Both the position numbers and the translations under genes were made by a program. Of a DNA stretch of 36,372 nt, positions 24,593 through 32,700 are shown piece by piece. Position 1 is the stretch's first letter, and each line of letters begins with the position of its first letter. Origin of the DNA: a virus; IMG/VR virus record IMGVR_UViG_3300025168_016496, positions 1 to 36,372 of that record. One strand, 5' to 3'. The notes beneath the pieces were generated by a model, which saw nothing but the letters and a program-made list of their open reading frames with translations, did not search any database and was not told the DNA's origin.

Positions 24593-25515
24593 CTCAAAGA
24601 TTCACTTAAGGACTTTTCTATCATATTTTTATCAGCCACTGTTAGTGTATTGGGATCTATAATAGGAACAGTTGTATATTCACAACGGTGTTTAACACCA
24701 TTAGACATAGTTTCTTTAATTGTATCAAATTGAGGATTCTTAGTATTGTAAGAAATAAACTTTTTACTATTATCCATATAGTTATCGAATGTTTCACAAT
24801 AAACATATGGCCCTGAGTTCTTACCAATAATAACATCACACTTAGTACTTAAATATGAAATCTCTCTAAGATCTGTTTGATTTTTAGTTGTAACAATTGT
24901 ATATGTGTATGATACATTTTTTATAGACTTATCAATTGCATCTGTTAATATAAATTGAATATCTGGATTGCTTTCTGCTAATGGTTCTATCCATTCTTGC
25001 ATATTACTTGAAAATGATTGTCCAGATATTGGATTGTTATTACATATTAATACTTTACGTTTTGTATCATGAGGAACTAACCATTTATCAATTGAATTTT
25101 TAGATTGTTGGCATATAGAATCCCAATCAATCTTTGGTAAATATTTTTCTTTATTTTTATGTAACATTAGATTACTATCAAAGAATTTATTGATAGCTGC
25201 ATACAACTTACTCCATTGATCATAAAATGTGTTCATATTAATACCACCATGTTCACAAAATATATCCCATTGGGATCCAACCCACGTATTGATGTATAAT
25301 GTATTTTCTATTTTTACAACTGGATTCTTTCTATCCAAAGTATGAAGTAATGGTGCTGACTTTAAATTCAAATCATCTAAAAGTTCATATGGGTTATCGT
25401 GTTGATATTCAAAAATAATATCATCAGGAAGTTCTTTGATAACTTGTCTAACAAATTCTTTACTTGTATGTAAATCACCACGGTGATAGTGATTGAAAAA
25501 AACTATCTTATTCAT
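24589..25515 (-). CDS. Putative GT-B-like glycosyltransferase
   Basis: A 308-aa protein not matched to a family with confidence. It has a Rossmann-like start (IVFFNHYHRGDLHTSKEFV) and a second nucleotide-type half (KRKVLICNNNPISGQSF; IQFILTDAI; CDVIIGKNSGPYVYCETF). The DVIIGKNSGP segment resembles the donor-binding loop of GT-B enzymes such as heptosyltransferases. It lies in the glycan operon with four-base and eight-base overlaps. A glycosyltransferase is the best guess. Confidence 0.5.
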   Translation of the reverse strand: MNKIVFFNHYHRGDLHTSKEFVRQVIKELPDDIIFEYQHDNPYELLDDLNLKSAPLLHTLDRKNPVVKIENTLYINTWVGSQWDIFCEHGGINMNTFYDQWSKLYAAINKFFDSNLMLHKNKEKYLPKIDWDSICQQSKNSIDKWLVPHDTKRKVLICNNNPISGQSFSSNMQEWIEPLAESNPDIQFILTDAIDKSIKNVSYTYTIVTTKNQTDLREISYLSTKCDVIIGKNSGPYVYCETFDNYMDNSKKFISYNTKNPQFDTIKETMSNGVKHRCEYTTVPIIDPNTLTVADKNMIEKSLSESLR

Positions 25516-25858
25516 TATCTAAACCTTTATAAAGTTTTACGGAATCTTCTGATAAGGATTCTTTTTCATTATTAATTGCATTTTGAACCATACCATTTAT
25601 TGCTGCTACATACTTTGGTCTTTTTATCTTAAAACAAATATCAATCTTTTTCTTTAATGTTGCAATTTCTTTATCATTCTTAGCTTCTTGGATTGCATCT
25701 TCTAACATCCAAGTTCTGATATGTAATATTGCTAACTTCTCTATTACTTCACCCAAGCTATCAGTTGCAATGTAGTTCTCTCCTGTTATAGAAGTTACAT
25801 TTTGCATTGTTCTTTTTACTTGGTTTTTAATTAGTTCTTCTATTTTTTCTGCTATCAT
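25508..25858 (-). CDS. Small helical protein of glycan clusters
   Basis: A 116-aa, all-helical, charged protein without membrane segments. The central SLGEVIEKLAILHIRTWMLEDAI resembles the x-I-x-KLSIxxIKxWxLE pattern of small proteins that recur in phage and bacterial glycan clusters. Their biochemical role is unknown to me. It overlaps the ColD-like gene by 32 bp and the next gene by 8 bp, so its expression is locked to them. An accessory or scaffold role is only a guess. Confidence 0.6.
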   Translation of the reverse strand: MIAEKIEELIKNQVKRTMQNVTSITGENYIATDSLGEVIEKLAILHIRTWMLEDAIQEAKNDKEIATLKKKIDICFKIKRPKYVAAINGMVQNAINNEKESLSEDSVKLYKGLDNE

Positions 25859-27032
25859 AATATTCCTTTAATATAGTATCTAAGTTGGTAAGTTGATTGC
25901 TAGTTACAAACTGATTGTTTCCAATGTATATGCCTTGATCATGTACTAAATCAATAACAGGACTAGCCCCATTGTTAGATGGGAATAACTTATAGTCCTT
26001 CAAAAAAGGTTGTCTTAGCAAGTTACCACTTACAATAGGTCTGTACTCAATGTTATTATTCTTGAACAGCTTTTTAAGATCTAACATGATCTGTTTACTT
26101 TTACAAACAAATGGCAAACAAAAGCTACTATTATAATCATCATAGATAGCTGGTTCAAAAAGATCACTGTACTTATTAACTATCTTACAAAAAGTCTTAA
26201 AGTTTTCTCTACGTTTAGCAATCATGCTATCTAATCTTTTTAATTGCGAAAGACCAAGCACAGCACATATCTCATGATTACGGAAGTTATAACCATCAGT
26301 CATAAATAAAAACTGTTTATCAACATCATTATATTCTTTTGCATATCTGTTAAAGTGTAATGATTCTCTAGCCATACCATGGCTTCTTTTCATTTTCATT
26401 ATATCATATAATTTTTTATTGTTAGTAGATATCATTCCACCTTCAATTGTTGACATATGATGACCAAAGTAAAAACTAAACGTAGCACCTGTACTATGTG
26501 ATCCAACTTTTGTTCTTCTCTTAGAAAAAGAAACATTAGATAAAGCTCCATGTGATTCACATACATCATCTATTATAATTGCTTTAGGAAATATCTTTTT
26601 CAATATACCATTTGCAGCTGGAAGACCTAACAAGTGTGTTACAAATACCATCTTAATATCATGCTTCTCTGCTATAGCTCTTACTGCTGATGTATCAAAA
26701 CTATAATTCTTTAAATTGATATCACAAAAGATTGGTTCTAATCCAAGTTGAATTATTGGTGATACATTTGTTACCCAAGTGCATGCTGGAAGTAAAACTT
26801 TATCACCAGCTTTCAAACCATATAGTTCTTTAACAGCTGCCACTAATAAAAAGTTTGCAGTACTTCCACTCGATACAAATAAAGAATACCTTGCTCCAAG
26901 CCACTTACACCATTCAGATTCAAACTCTTTTACTTTATCACCATTAGTAAACTTCTTTGCTGTCAAAGCAAAGTAAGCCATCTTTAATCTATCACCATAT
27001 GTGATAGTTTCTCCCATCAAAGGCCATTTCAT
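25827..27032 (-). CDS. colD-like: ColD-like GDP-4-keto-6-deoxymannose 3-dehydratase
   Basis: A 401-aa DegT-fold PLP enzyme. The lysine that forms the internal aldimine in sugar aminotransferases is replaced by His191 (FSFYFGHHMSTIEGG), the ColD hallmark. IIDDVCESHGAL (about 153-164) supplies the cofactor Asp. Unlike the E1-like enzyme it lacks the C-x57-C-x1-C pattern, which matches ColD. ColD uses PLP and glutamate to remove the C3 hydroxyl of GDP-4-keto-6-deoxy-D-mannose. It directly follows fcl and gmd in the same operon, the expected partners. Length is close to ColD (388 aa). Confidence 0.85.
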   Translation of the reverse strand: MKWPLMGETITYGDRLKMAYFALTAKKFTNGDKVKEFESEWCKWLGARYSLFVSSGSTANFLLVAAVKELYGLKAGDKVLLPACTWVTNVSPIIQLGLEPIFCDINLKNYSFDTSAVRAIAEKHDIKMVFVTHLLGLPAANGILKKIFPKAIIIDDVCESHGALSNVSFSKRRTKVGSHSTGATFSFYFGHHMSTIEGGMISTNNKKLYDIMKMKRSHGMARESLHFNRYAKEYNDVDKQFLFMTDGYNFRNHEICAVLGLSQLKRLDSMIAKRRENFKTFCKIVNKYSDLFEPAIYDDYNSSFCLPFVCKSKQIMLDLKKLFKNNNIEYRPIVSGNLLRQPFLKDYKLFPSNNGASPVIDLVHDQGIYIGNNQFVTSNQLTNLDTILKEYYDSRKNRRTN

Positions 27033-27958
27033 AGTTTATTATCCACATACCATTCTATAGTTTTATTAATCCCTTTATCAAAGGACACTTTAGGTTTCCA
27101 ACCCATATTGAATAACTTTGAATTATCCATTACACGTCTTGGAGTACCATTGGGTTTGTTTGTATCCCAAATTACATCTCCATCATAACCAACAAGTTCT
27201 TTTATGATACCAGCCAATCTTGCTATTGTAATTTCAACATCACTTCCAACATTAATAAAGTCTGGACTACTATAATTGTTTAATAAGAAGACACAAGCAT
27301 CTGCCAAGTCATCTACATATAAAAATTCTCTAGTAGGAGTTCCATCACCCCAACATGTAACAGTTGAATCTTTCTTTGTCTTAGCATTAAAGAACTTTGT
27401 AATCAATCCTGGTATCACATGACCATGTTCTGGAATAAAGTTATCATGTGGTCCATATAAGTTAGCTGGCATAACACTAATAGCATCCCATCCATATTGC
27501 TTTCTATAAAAAGCACACATTCTCATACCAGCAATCTTAGCTAAAGCATATCCTTCATTAGACGGCTCTAAAGGACCTGTCATTAAACTCTTTTCTTGAA
27601 TAGGTTGAGGGGCTACTTTAGGATAGATACAAGCAGAACCAAGGAATAAAAACTTCTTAGAGCCAGATCTATATGCTGAATCGATTACATTATTTTGTAT
27701 TGCTAGGTTATCGTATATAAACTCAGCTGGGTTGGTAGCATTCCAATTGATTCCTCCAACCTTTGCTGCAGCTAATATAACATGATCAGGTTTCTCTTCT
27801 TCAAAGAAGTCTCTTACATCTTGTTGTTCTCTTAAATCTACTTCAGCCTTAGATCTGCCAATAATATTATGATAACCTAATGAATGTAAATGTCTGCTAA
27901 TAGCTGATCCAACTAATCCTCTATGACCTGCTATATAAATTTTATCTTCTTTTTCCAT
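27029..27958 (-). CDS. fcl: GDP-L-fucose (or GDP-L-colitose) synthase
   Basis: A 309-aa SDR epimerase/reductase. IYIAGHRGLVGSAISRHL is the NADP loop and AAAKVGGINWNATNPAEFI is a fucose-synthase signature. FLGSACIYPK and YALAKIAGMRMC supply the catalytic Ser and Tyr-x3-Lys. LYGPHDNF and the substrate-binding PTREFLYVDDLADAC follow. It epimerises and reduces GDP-4-keto-6-deoxymannose to GDP-L-fucose. The related ColC does the same on the 3-deoxy product, and sequence alone does not separate the two. The frame continues 12 codons upstream, but ATG 27958 with AAGG before it fits the family. Confidence 0.92.
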   Translation of the reverse strand: MEKEDKIYIAGHRGLVGSAISRHLHSLGYHNIIGRSKAEVDLREQQDVRDFFEEEKPDHVILAAAKVGGINWNATNPAEFIYDNLAIQNNVIDSAYRSGSKKFLFLGSACIYPKVAPQPIQEKSLMTGPLEPSNEGYALAKIAGMRMCAFYRKQYGWDAISVMPANLYGPHDNFIPEHGHVIPGLITKFFNAKTKKDSTVTCWGDGTPTREFLYVDDLADACVFLLNNYSSPDFINVGSDVEITIARLAGIIKELVGYDGDVIWDTNKPNGTPRRVMDNSKLFNMGWKPKVSFDKGINKTIEWYVDNKL

Positions 27959-27965
27959 AATTGCC

Positions 27966-28979
27966 TTAGATGTAATTAACGGTACACATTTCATTTACCA
28001 ACTCTTTGAATGAATGAGTTGGTGTCCAACCAAGTTCTTTCCTTGCAAGTGAGGAGTCACCAAGTAATGTTTCTACTTCAGCTGGTCTAAAATATTTCTT
28101 ACTAACTTTTACTATAACTTTTTTAGTAAAAGTATCAATACCAACTTCATCTAATCCTTCACCTTCCCATTTTATCTTCATACCAAAGTTAGGAGCACAT
28201 GCCTCAACAAATTCTCTTACTGAATATTGTTCACCGGTGGATATGACATAGTCTTTTGGTTTGTCTTGTTGCAACATTAACCACATAGCCTCAACATAAT
28301 CTTTTGCATGACCCCAATCTCTTTTTGCATTTAGGTTTCCAAGATAAAGAAACTCTTCAATACCTTGTCTTATTTCTTTTAATCCATTAACAATCTTTTT
28401 AGTTACAAAGTTATGTCCTCTTCTTGAAGACTCATGATTAAATAATATACCCGAACAACAAAACATTCCATATGAATCTCTATAGTTCTTAATTATCCAA
28501 TAGCCATACAACTTAGCAACACCATATGGACTTCTTGGATGGAACGGAGTTGTTTCTTTTTGAGGTGTTTCTTGTACAAGTCCATACAGCTCTGAAGTAG
28601 ATGCTTGATATATTTTAACATCATCACTCATTCCAAGCAACCTGACCGCCTCCAATACTTTCAATGTTCCAAGTGCATCAGTCATTGCTGTATACTCAGG
28701 TGTCTCAAATGACACCTTAACGTGGCTTTGTGCAGCCAAGTTATAAATTTCTTTTGGCTGGACATCTCTAATTATGTTTGCTAAGCTAAGAGAATCAGTA
28801 ATATCACCATAATGAAGATTTAAGTTTTCTTCATGGTAGATATGATCTATTCGTCTTGTGTTTATTGAAGAGCTACGTCTGATGATACCATGAACACGAT
28901 ATCCTTTTTTTAACAAGAGTTCGGCCAAGTACGAACCGTCTTGGCCGGTAATCCCTGTTATAAGAGCTGTCTTTGTCAT
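27966..28979 (-). CDS. gmd: GDP-mannose 4,6-dehydratase
   Basis: A 337-aa [22 protein letters not shown] is the nucleotide loop, and [18 protein letters not shown] is the Gmd-specific NADP/GDP-mannose segment. [20 protein letters not shown] and [12 protein letters not shown] supply the catalytic Thr/Glu/Tyr-Lys. [36 protein letters not shown] and [14 protein letters not shown] follow. It converts GDP-mannose to GDP-4-keto-6-deoxy-mannose, the branch point for fucose and colitose. It overlaps the lipoprotein gene by four bases and precedes fcl by 7 bp. GDP-mannose must come from the host. Confidence 0.96.
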   Translation of the reverse strand: MTKTALITGITGQDGSYLAELLLKKGYRVHGIIRRSSSINTRRIDHIYHEENLNLHYGDITDSLSLANIIRDVQPKEIYNLAAQSHVKVSFETPEYTAMTDALGTLKVLEAVRLLGMSDDVKIYQASTSELYGLVQETPQKETTPFHPRSPYGVAKLYGYWIIKNYRDSYGMFCCSGILFNHESSRRGHNFVTKKIVNGLKEIRQGIEEFLYLGNLNAKRDWGHAKDYVEAMWLMLQQDKPKDYVISTGEQYSVREFVEACAPNFGMKIKWEGEGLDEVGIDTFTKKVIVKVSKKYFRPAEVETLLGDSSLARKELGWTPTHSFKELVNEMCTVNYI

Positions 28980-29530
28980 ATAGGTTTAACTTCCACTGTA
29001 GGGTTGATTTCTAAAGATTTAAACTTCTCATTACGAGATGTTTTATCTCTATTATCCGTTAACCTACGAGCCTCGTCAACCTTTATTTTAAGTTTAACAT
29101 ATGCTCTGTAACCACCATTCTCTTTAAAGACTTCGAGCTTCTCTCTCTTAAAGAAACCAATAGATTGTCTTACTCTTACTTCCGATACTCTATCAGTTTC
29201 AGTCTCTACATCTTTAACACCGTAACCAGATTCTAAAGAAGAAGATCTAAACAAAGAATTAACATCTGTCTTTAATCTAGCAGCTAATTGAATCTTAGCT
29301 GTCATCATAGCCTTGTCGATAGCAAACTGCATATCTTTAGATATGTCTGTTGCAACGGATGAAATAAACTTAGGATTACTGTCTTCAGGAATAACAAACC
29401 ACTCAGGAATTTCCCCATTAGTCTTTTCAATCTCTGTCATACCATTATCAAAAGGATTGATCTTCTTTACAGTACCACAACCACTTAACATGGTTATAGC
29501 AAACATAGGAACGAGCCACCAATAATTCAT
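28976..29530 (-). CDS. LPP20-like lipoprotein
   Basis: A 184-aa protein with a lipoprotein signal: hydrophobic residues 4-17 ending in LSGC, with the lipidated Cys at 18. The mature part has [21 protein letters not shown] and [21 protein letters not shown], matching the LPP20 family of bacterial outer-membrane lipoproteins. The C-terminal half is beta/alpha with an acidic-basic pattern. It is the first gene of the glycan operon and its stop overlaps the gmd start (ATGA). An envelope location beside surface-glycan genes suggests modification of the infected cell surface; the function is unknown. Confidence 0.8.
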   Translation of the reverse strand: MNYWWLVPMFAITMLSGCGTVKKINPFDNGMTEIEKTNGEIPEWFVIPEDSNPKFISSVATDISKDMQFAIDKAMMTAKIQLAARLKTDVNSLFRSSSLESGYGVKDVETETDRVSEVRVRQSIGFFKREKLEVFKENGGYRAYVKLKIKVDEARRLTDNRDKTSRNEKFKSLEINPTVEVKPI

Positions 29531-29549
29531 AATATAATCTCCATAAAGA

Positions 29550-29574
29550 CAGAGGGGCTTTTAAGCCACCTCTG
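29550..29574 (-). terminator. Probable terminator overlapping the DUF932 stop
   Basis: CAGAGG-(T)-GGCTT pairs with AAGCC-CCTCTG on the minus strand, a strong stem of about ten pairs with one bulge and a short loop. It contains the TAA of the DUF932 gene. The following T-tract is weak (TCTTT), so some read-through into the glycan operon is likely. Confidence 0.6.
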
Positions 29575-30550
29575 CATATTCAGTTGCTAATTGAAGAGCT
29601 TGTTGCTTTCTCTTATAATTAGTACCATACCAAGCAGAATTCAATCTTGCACTCTTACTACGACCAAGTGTATGATCAGTTAAGTAAGTTACAGTATTGA
29701 AAGCCTGCCACCAAGATCCTTCAGCAAACTCAGCACCAGGTTGAGTATGTAAAGTTTCCATAGCTTCTTTAGCTTGACGAGATACAGCCTCTTTTTTATA
29801 AAGACCTTCGACAATCAACTTGCGCTTCTCTTCATCATAAGACATAGAAGGGAACACTCTATTGAAGTACTCAAGAAGATTTTCTTTCTTAAACTTCTTA
29901 GAACCAAGAAACTGAGCAGCTTCTTTATACATAGCCAACTTATCTTTAGCAATACCGAGAGTACTTTTAATCTCATCAGGATTAAAGGCTTGCCTATGGC
30001 TTAGCTTCACAAAATGATTAGCCTCTTGTTCAAGTGCGAATGAAAGAGTGTTATTACACACAACACGAATGGGAGTAAACCGGATGTCGATACTACGACC
30101 AAACTCATGAGGGTTACTAAAAAGAAGGTATCCATCTACTTTATCGCCTCCAAATAATTCGAAAGAATCTTTGATCTGAGCCATAGCCCAAACCATCTTT
30201 CCGTCTCTTAATGAACCAGCGGTATGCATTTCCATATCGCCACCTTTAACAAAATCATCAAAGAACTTAAATGCTTCTAAGTTCTGAACAGGATTCCATT
30301 CTTTAGATACTACAGTCATCAACTTATCATCAGTATCTCTAACAATAGCAACTTTATTAGTTGTTTTAGTCTTGCCTTCTGAATCTTGATAAAACAAAGG
30401 CTTCTTTACTACTTCCCAATCAAGACCAGCTGTTACTAACATTTGCTCAGGACTAATGTCGTTAGGAACTTTCTTACCAAGTCCATGCCAAGGAGTCTCA
30501 CCTACATAAGCCATTGAGGCTTCGCCATTTACAAATTCCAAATCATGCAT
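29561..30550 (-). CDS. DUF932 / TIGR03299 phage-plasmid protein
   Basis: A 329-aa protein. It begins MHDLEFVNGEASMAYVGETP followed by WHGLGKKVP, the signature of the DUF932 (LGT_TIGR03299) family found in phages, plasmids and prophages. Further family segments are IRFTPIRVVCNNTLSFAL and a C-terminal WQAFNTVTYLTDHTLGRS. The molecular role is not established; replication and anti-host roles have been suggested without proof. It has a good ribosome site (GGAGG) and its own promoter, and is closed by a hairpin at its stop codon, so it is a single-gene unit. Confidence 0.9.
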   Translation of the reverse strand: MHDLEFVNGEASMAYVGETPWHGLGKKVPNDISPEQMLVTAGLDWEVVKKPLFYQDSEGKTKTTNKVAIVRDTDDKLMTVVSKEWNPVQNLEAFKFFDDFVKGGDMEMHTAGSLRDGKMVWAMAQIKDSFELFGGDKVDGYLLFSNPHEFGRSIDIRFTPIRVVCNNTLSFALEQEANHFVKLSHRQAFNPDEIKSTLGIAKDKLAMYKEAAQFLGSKKFKKENLLEYFNRVFPSMSYDEEKRKLIVEGLYKKEAVSRQAKEAMETLHTQPGAEFAEGSWWQAFNTVTYLTDHTLGRSKSARLNSAWYGTNYKRKQQALQLATEYAEVA

Positions 30551-30577
30551 TATAATACCTCCATAATTAATTAACCT

Positions 30578-30585
30578 TATAAATA
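30578..30585 (+). promoter_or_regulatory. T4-type late promoter box TATAAATA
   Basis: An exact match to the T4 late consensus TATAAATA on the plus strand, 42 bp upstream of the ATG at 30627 with no other gene between. The three downstream genes end at a strong terminator (31671-31721), so this would define a complete late operon. I found no second exact copy when scanning by eye. Confidence 0.6.
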
Positions 30586-30614
30586 ATTATACTTGGTATG
30601 TTTAATAATAACAA
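30586..30614 (-). promoter_or_regulatory. Sigma70-like promoter for the DUF932 gene
   Basis: TTGTTA (30609-30614), 17 bp, then a perfect TATAAT (30586-30591) on the minus strand, about 36 bp upstream of the DUF932 ATG. It abuts the divergent late box, so host-type and late-type promoters sit back to back. Confidence 0.65.
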
Positions 30615-30626
30615 CAGGATGTTACT

Positions 30627-30944
30627 ATGAAATACGTTTTTTTATTAATGTTATTTATTTCTTTCTCTTTGGATGCAGTACCACCACCAAGAGGTATTGA
30701 TCCAGTTGAAGCTAAAAAACGTGAGAGAATTAATAAGATACAAAGAGAGAAAGATCGCAGAGATGATATGTGGTGTTACATCACGAAAAGGAAAAAGTTG
30801 TCTGATGGCGGTTTACAGTGTATATATAAATGTCCAGCTAAATGGAGAAATGGAAAAAGAGCTGAACCACATATAGAAAGTAATAATGTAGGTCCAGGTT
30901 TTGGTTGTCCTAGTTCAATGAACGTATTAAGGAGAGGTAGATGA
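30627..30944 (+). CDS. Secreted cysteine-containing protein
   Basis: A 105-aa protein with a clear signal peptide (YVFLLMLFISFSLDA), cleaved probably near residue 17. A proline stretch and a very basic helix (EAKKRERINKIQREKDRRDD) follow. The C-terminal part holds WCYI, LQCIYKC and GFGC, suggesting disulfides in the periplasm. The LxCxYKC group resembles the protein at 7765-8073. AGGA precedes the ATG, and the late-type box lies 42 bp upstream. Function unknown. Confidence 0.7.
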   Translation: MKYVFLLMLFISFSLDAVPPPRGIDPVEAKKRERINKIQREKDRRDDMWCYITKRKKLSDGGLQCIYKCPAKWRNGKRAEPHIESNNVGPGFGCPSSMNVLRRGR

Positions 30945-30948
30945 TTAT

Positions 30949-31293
30949 ATGAAAGATATGTTAACAATGATATTGATGTGGTTTGTAATGTGTTTTGGAA
31001 TATTGTTTATATCTAATGAAGCAACAGCTGGTTCATGTGGAAGTCCATTTAGTGGTAGTCCACAAGCACCGAGATGGGATTTAATTAAAGCAGAAATTGA
31101 CAAAGCAAATAAACAGGAATATTATAGACCTGTACAAGTAAGAGAAAATATATTAGTTCATGCTTTATATGATGAGGAAAGAGAATATATTGTAATAAGT
31201 AAAACTGCTTCAATGTTAGTTCCTGAAGCTAGAGAACAATTCAAAATAGCTGTAAGAGAATGGATAAAAAAAGGAATCGAATATGGAAGTTAA
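30949..31293 (+). CDS. Secreted unknown protein
   Basis: A 114-aa protein with a signal peptide ([22 protein letters not shown], cleaved after about residue 27). The mature domain is roughly 85 residues, with [22 protein letters not shown] and a helical C-terminus. ATG at 30958 is an alternative start. It overlaps the Fe-S carrier gene by 11 bp and is presumably co-translated. No family recognised. The periplasm or membrane is the likely site. Confidence 0.65.
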   Translation: MKDMLTMILMWFVMCFGILFISNEATAGSCGSPFSGSPQAPRWDLIKAEIDKANKQEYYRPVQVRENILVHALYDEEREYIVISKTASMLVPEAREQFKIAVREWIKKGIEYGS

Positions 31294-31666
31294 TCAAGAA
31301 ACATTACAATTGATGGATCCTCTGGCTCAAATGCCAGAGCCATTTATACTTGCTGAGAGTGCTGCTATTAAAGTAAAAGAATTGCTAAAAGATGAAGAAG
31401 CAAAACATATGATGTTAAGAGTCTTTGTACAAGGGGGAGGATGCTCTGGATTTCAATATGGTTTTTCTTTTGCTGAAGAGATAGAAGAAGATGATACTAA
31501 AATAGAAAAGTTTGGTGTCACCATGTTAGTAGATAGTATGAGTTATAGTTACTTGGTTGGTTCAGAAATTTATTACAAAGATGATCTTAATGGATCACAG
31601 TTTGTGATAAAGAATCCAAACGCTAAAGCTACTTGTGGTTGTGGATCGAGTTTTGCAGCTGGATAA
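31283..31666 (+). CDS. iscA-like: A-type Fe-S cluster carrier (IscA/ErpA/HesB family)
   Basis: A 127-aa protein with all three cluster-binding cysteines: Cys54 in [11 protein letters not shown], and Cys118 and Cys120 in ATCGCGSSF. Other family features are [14 protein letters not shown] at 22-35, [20 protein letters not shown] and [14 protein letters not shown]. Such carriers hold a [2Fe-2S] or [4Fe-4S] cluster and pass it to apo-enzymes. About 20 extra residues precede the domain compared with IscA. AAGGAA precedes the start. The same phage encodes a predicted [2Fe-2S] dehydratase. A-type carriers occur in several marine T4-like phages. Confidence 0.93.
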   Translation: MEVNQETLQLMDPLAQMPEPFILAESAAIKVKELLKDEEAKHMMLRVFVQGGGCSGFQYGFSFAEEIEEDDTKIEKFGVTMLVDSMSYSYLVGSEIYYKDDLNGSQFVIKNPNAKATCGCGSSFAAG

Positions 31667-31670
31667 AATA

Positions 31671-31721
31671 TCCTGTAAAATCAAGTAGTTACTAACCCAT
31701 TGATTCTACAGGACTTTTTTT
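31671..31721 (+). terminator. Rho-independent terminator between convergent genes
   Basis: TCCTGTAAAATCAA pairs with TTGATTCTACAGGA (14 pairs with one mismatch, loop 15 nt) followed by C and seven T on the plus strand. The T-run reaches the stop codon of the convergent permease gene. The symmetric A/T flanks may also slow leftward transcription. Confidence 0.88.
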
Positions 31722-32679
31722 AAAGACCGTTTGGAACTATAATATAATGTATAGAGAGTACTACACCAACTGATACTCCTAACCCAATCATCATCTTAAA
31801 GAAGTCTTTTGTAATAAGAGGAAAGACAACTTTGAATTTACCATTACCAACCATTGTTGCCATTGCTAACTCACGTCCACAAAGTAATCCAACAAATACC
31901 CATGTTGTCGACATTGGTATATCATTCAACTCTTTGAAGAACCATAATATAATAAAATAGACACCATCAATGATTGTTGCACTTCTCACGTATCTTGTAT
32001 TGTGCTTCTCTAATATTATCTGTTGGATCTTACCACCACCTTCACGAAACATAAAACCTAAACCCATTACAAATAATAATGATATAGCAATCATCAAGTC
32101 CCAAGGTATCACTCTTGGAAGAAATACAGCTATGTTTGCCATATCATGACCAAGCCATGTAAACCATAAACAACCTGTAGTAAACCATTGACCTATTCGC
32201 CAATACCTTTTGTGTTCTTCCTTAACATGATCAAACTCATTAAGTATCTTACAAACAACTATCCAGATAAGATAAGCTGCCATTGCAGCAACTGCATATC
32301 CCATCATAGACTTCATCAACATCTTTTCTAATACAAATGTAGAAGCAAATGCTGACAATACAAGGAAGCTAGTACTTACTGGAATACCAACACGTGTTAG
32401 TATTAATAAGAGACCTGGTGCTGTGGCATGATACCACTGTATCTCTTGAAAAGGTATTTTGTTTAGTCTACCATAACTAATATCACCACCGTTGGTGTAC
32501 CAACCATACCAAAGTGTATAAAGTAATACTGCACTTGCAAATGCCCAGAGAACTTTCCAATTGAATCTTTGATTGTTAGAAGCAATCCATGTTCCAAGTG
32601 TTTGAACTGAATCGTTTGCTATAACTGCATAACCTGCAAAAATAAAACCTACTGCCATCCACAAACTAATCGTATCCAT
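31720..32679 (-). CDS. PHO4-like inorganic phosphate permease
   Basis: A 319-aa integral membrane protein with about eight or nine hydrophobic helices. Residues 9-30 (AVGFIFAGYAVIANDSVQTLGT) match the ANDxxxxxGT signature of PHO4/Pit transporters. RVGIPVSTSFLVLSAFAST and IPMSTTWVFVGLLCG resemble the PVSTTHxxxG repeats of the same family, present twice as expected. A central hydrophilic loop (EFDHVKEEHKRYWRIGQWF) separates the halves. Shorter than bacterial PitA (about 500 aa). Import of phosphate or a related anion is predicted, plausibly an auxiliary metabolic gene in phosphate-poor seawater. Substrate unproven. Confidence 0.65.
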   Translation of the reverse strand: MDTISLWMAVGFIFAGYAVIANDSVQTLGTWIASNNQRFNWKVLWAFASAVLLYTLWYGWYTNGGDISYGRLNKIPFQEIQWYHATAPGLLLILTRVGIPVSTSFLVLSAFASTFVLEKMLMKSMMGYAVAAMAAYLIWIVVCKILNEFDHVKEEHKRYWRIGQWFTTGCLWFTWLGHDMANIAVFLPRVIPWDLMIAISLLFVMGLGFMFREGGGKIQQIILEKHNTRYVRSATIIDGVYFIILWFFKELNDIPMSTTWVFVGLLCGRELAMATMVGNGKFKVVFPLITKDFFKMMIGLGVSVGVVLSIHYIIVPNGL

Positions 32680-32700
32680 AATTCCTCATATTATAAACAT

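Noticed and set aside
24657-24839. 60-codon minus-strand frame inside 24589-25515
   Set aside because: Wholly contained out of frame in the longer glycan gene; Leu/Ile-rich shadow.
20133-27032. Calling the two DegT-fold proteins sugar aminotransferases
   Set aside because: Both have His-His where the PLP lysine should be, so they fit ColD/E1-type dehydratases instead.
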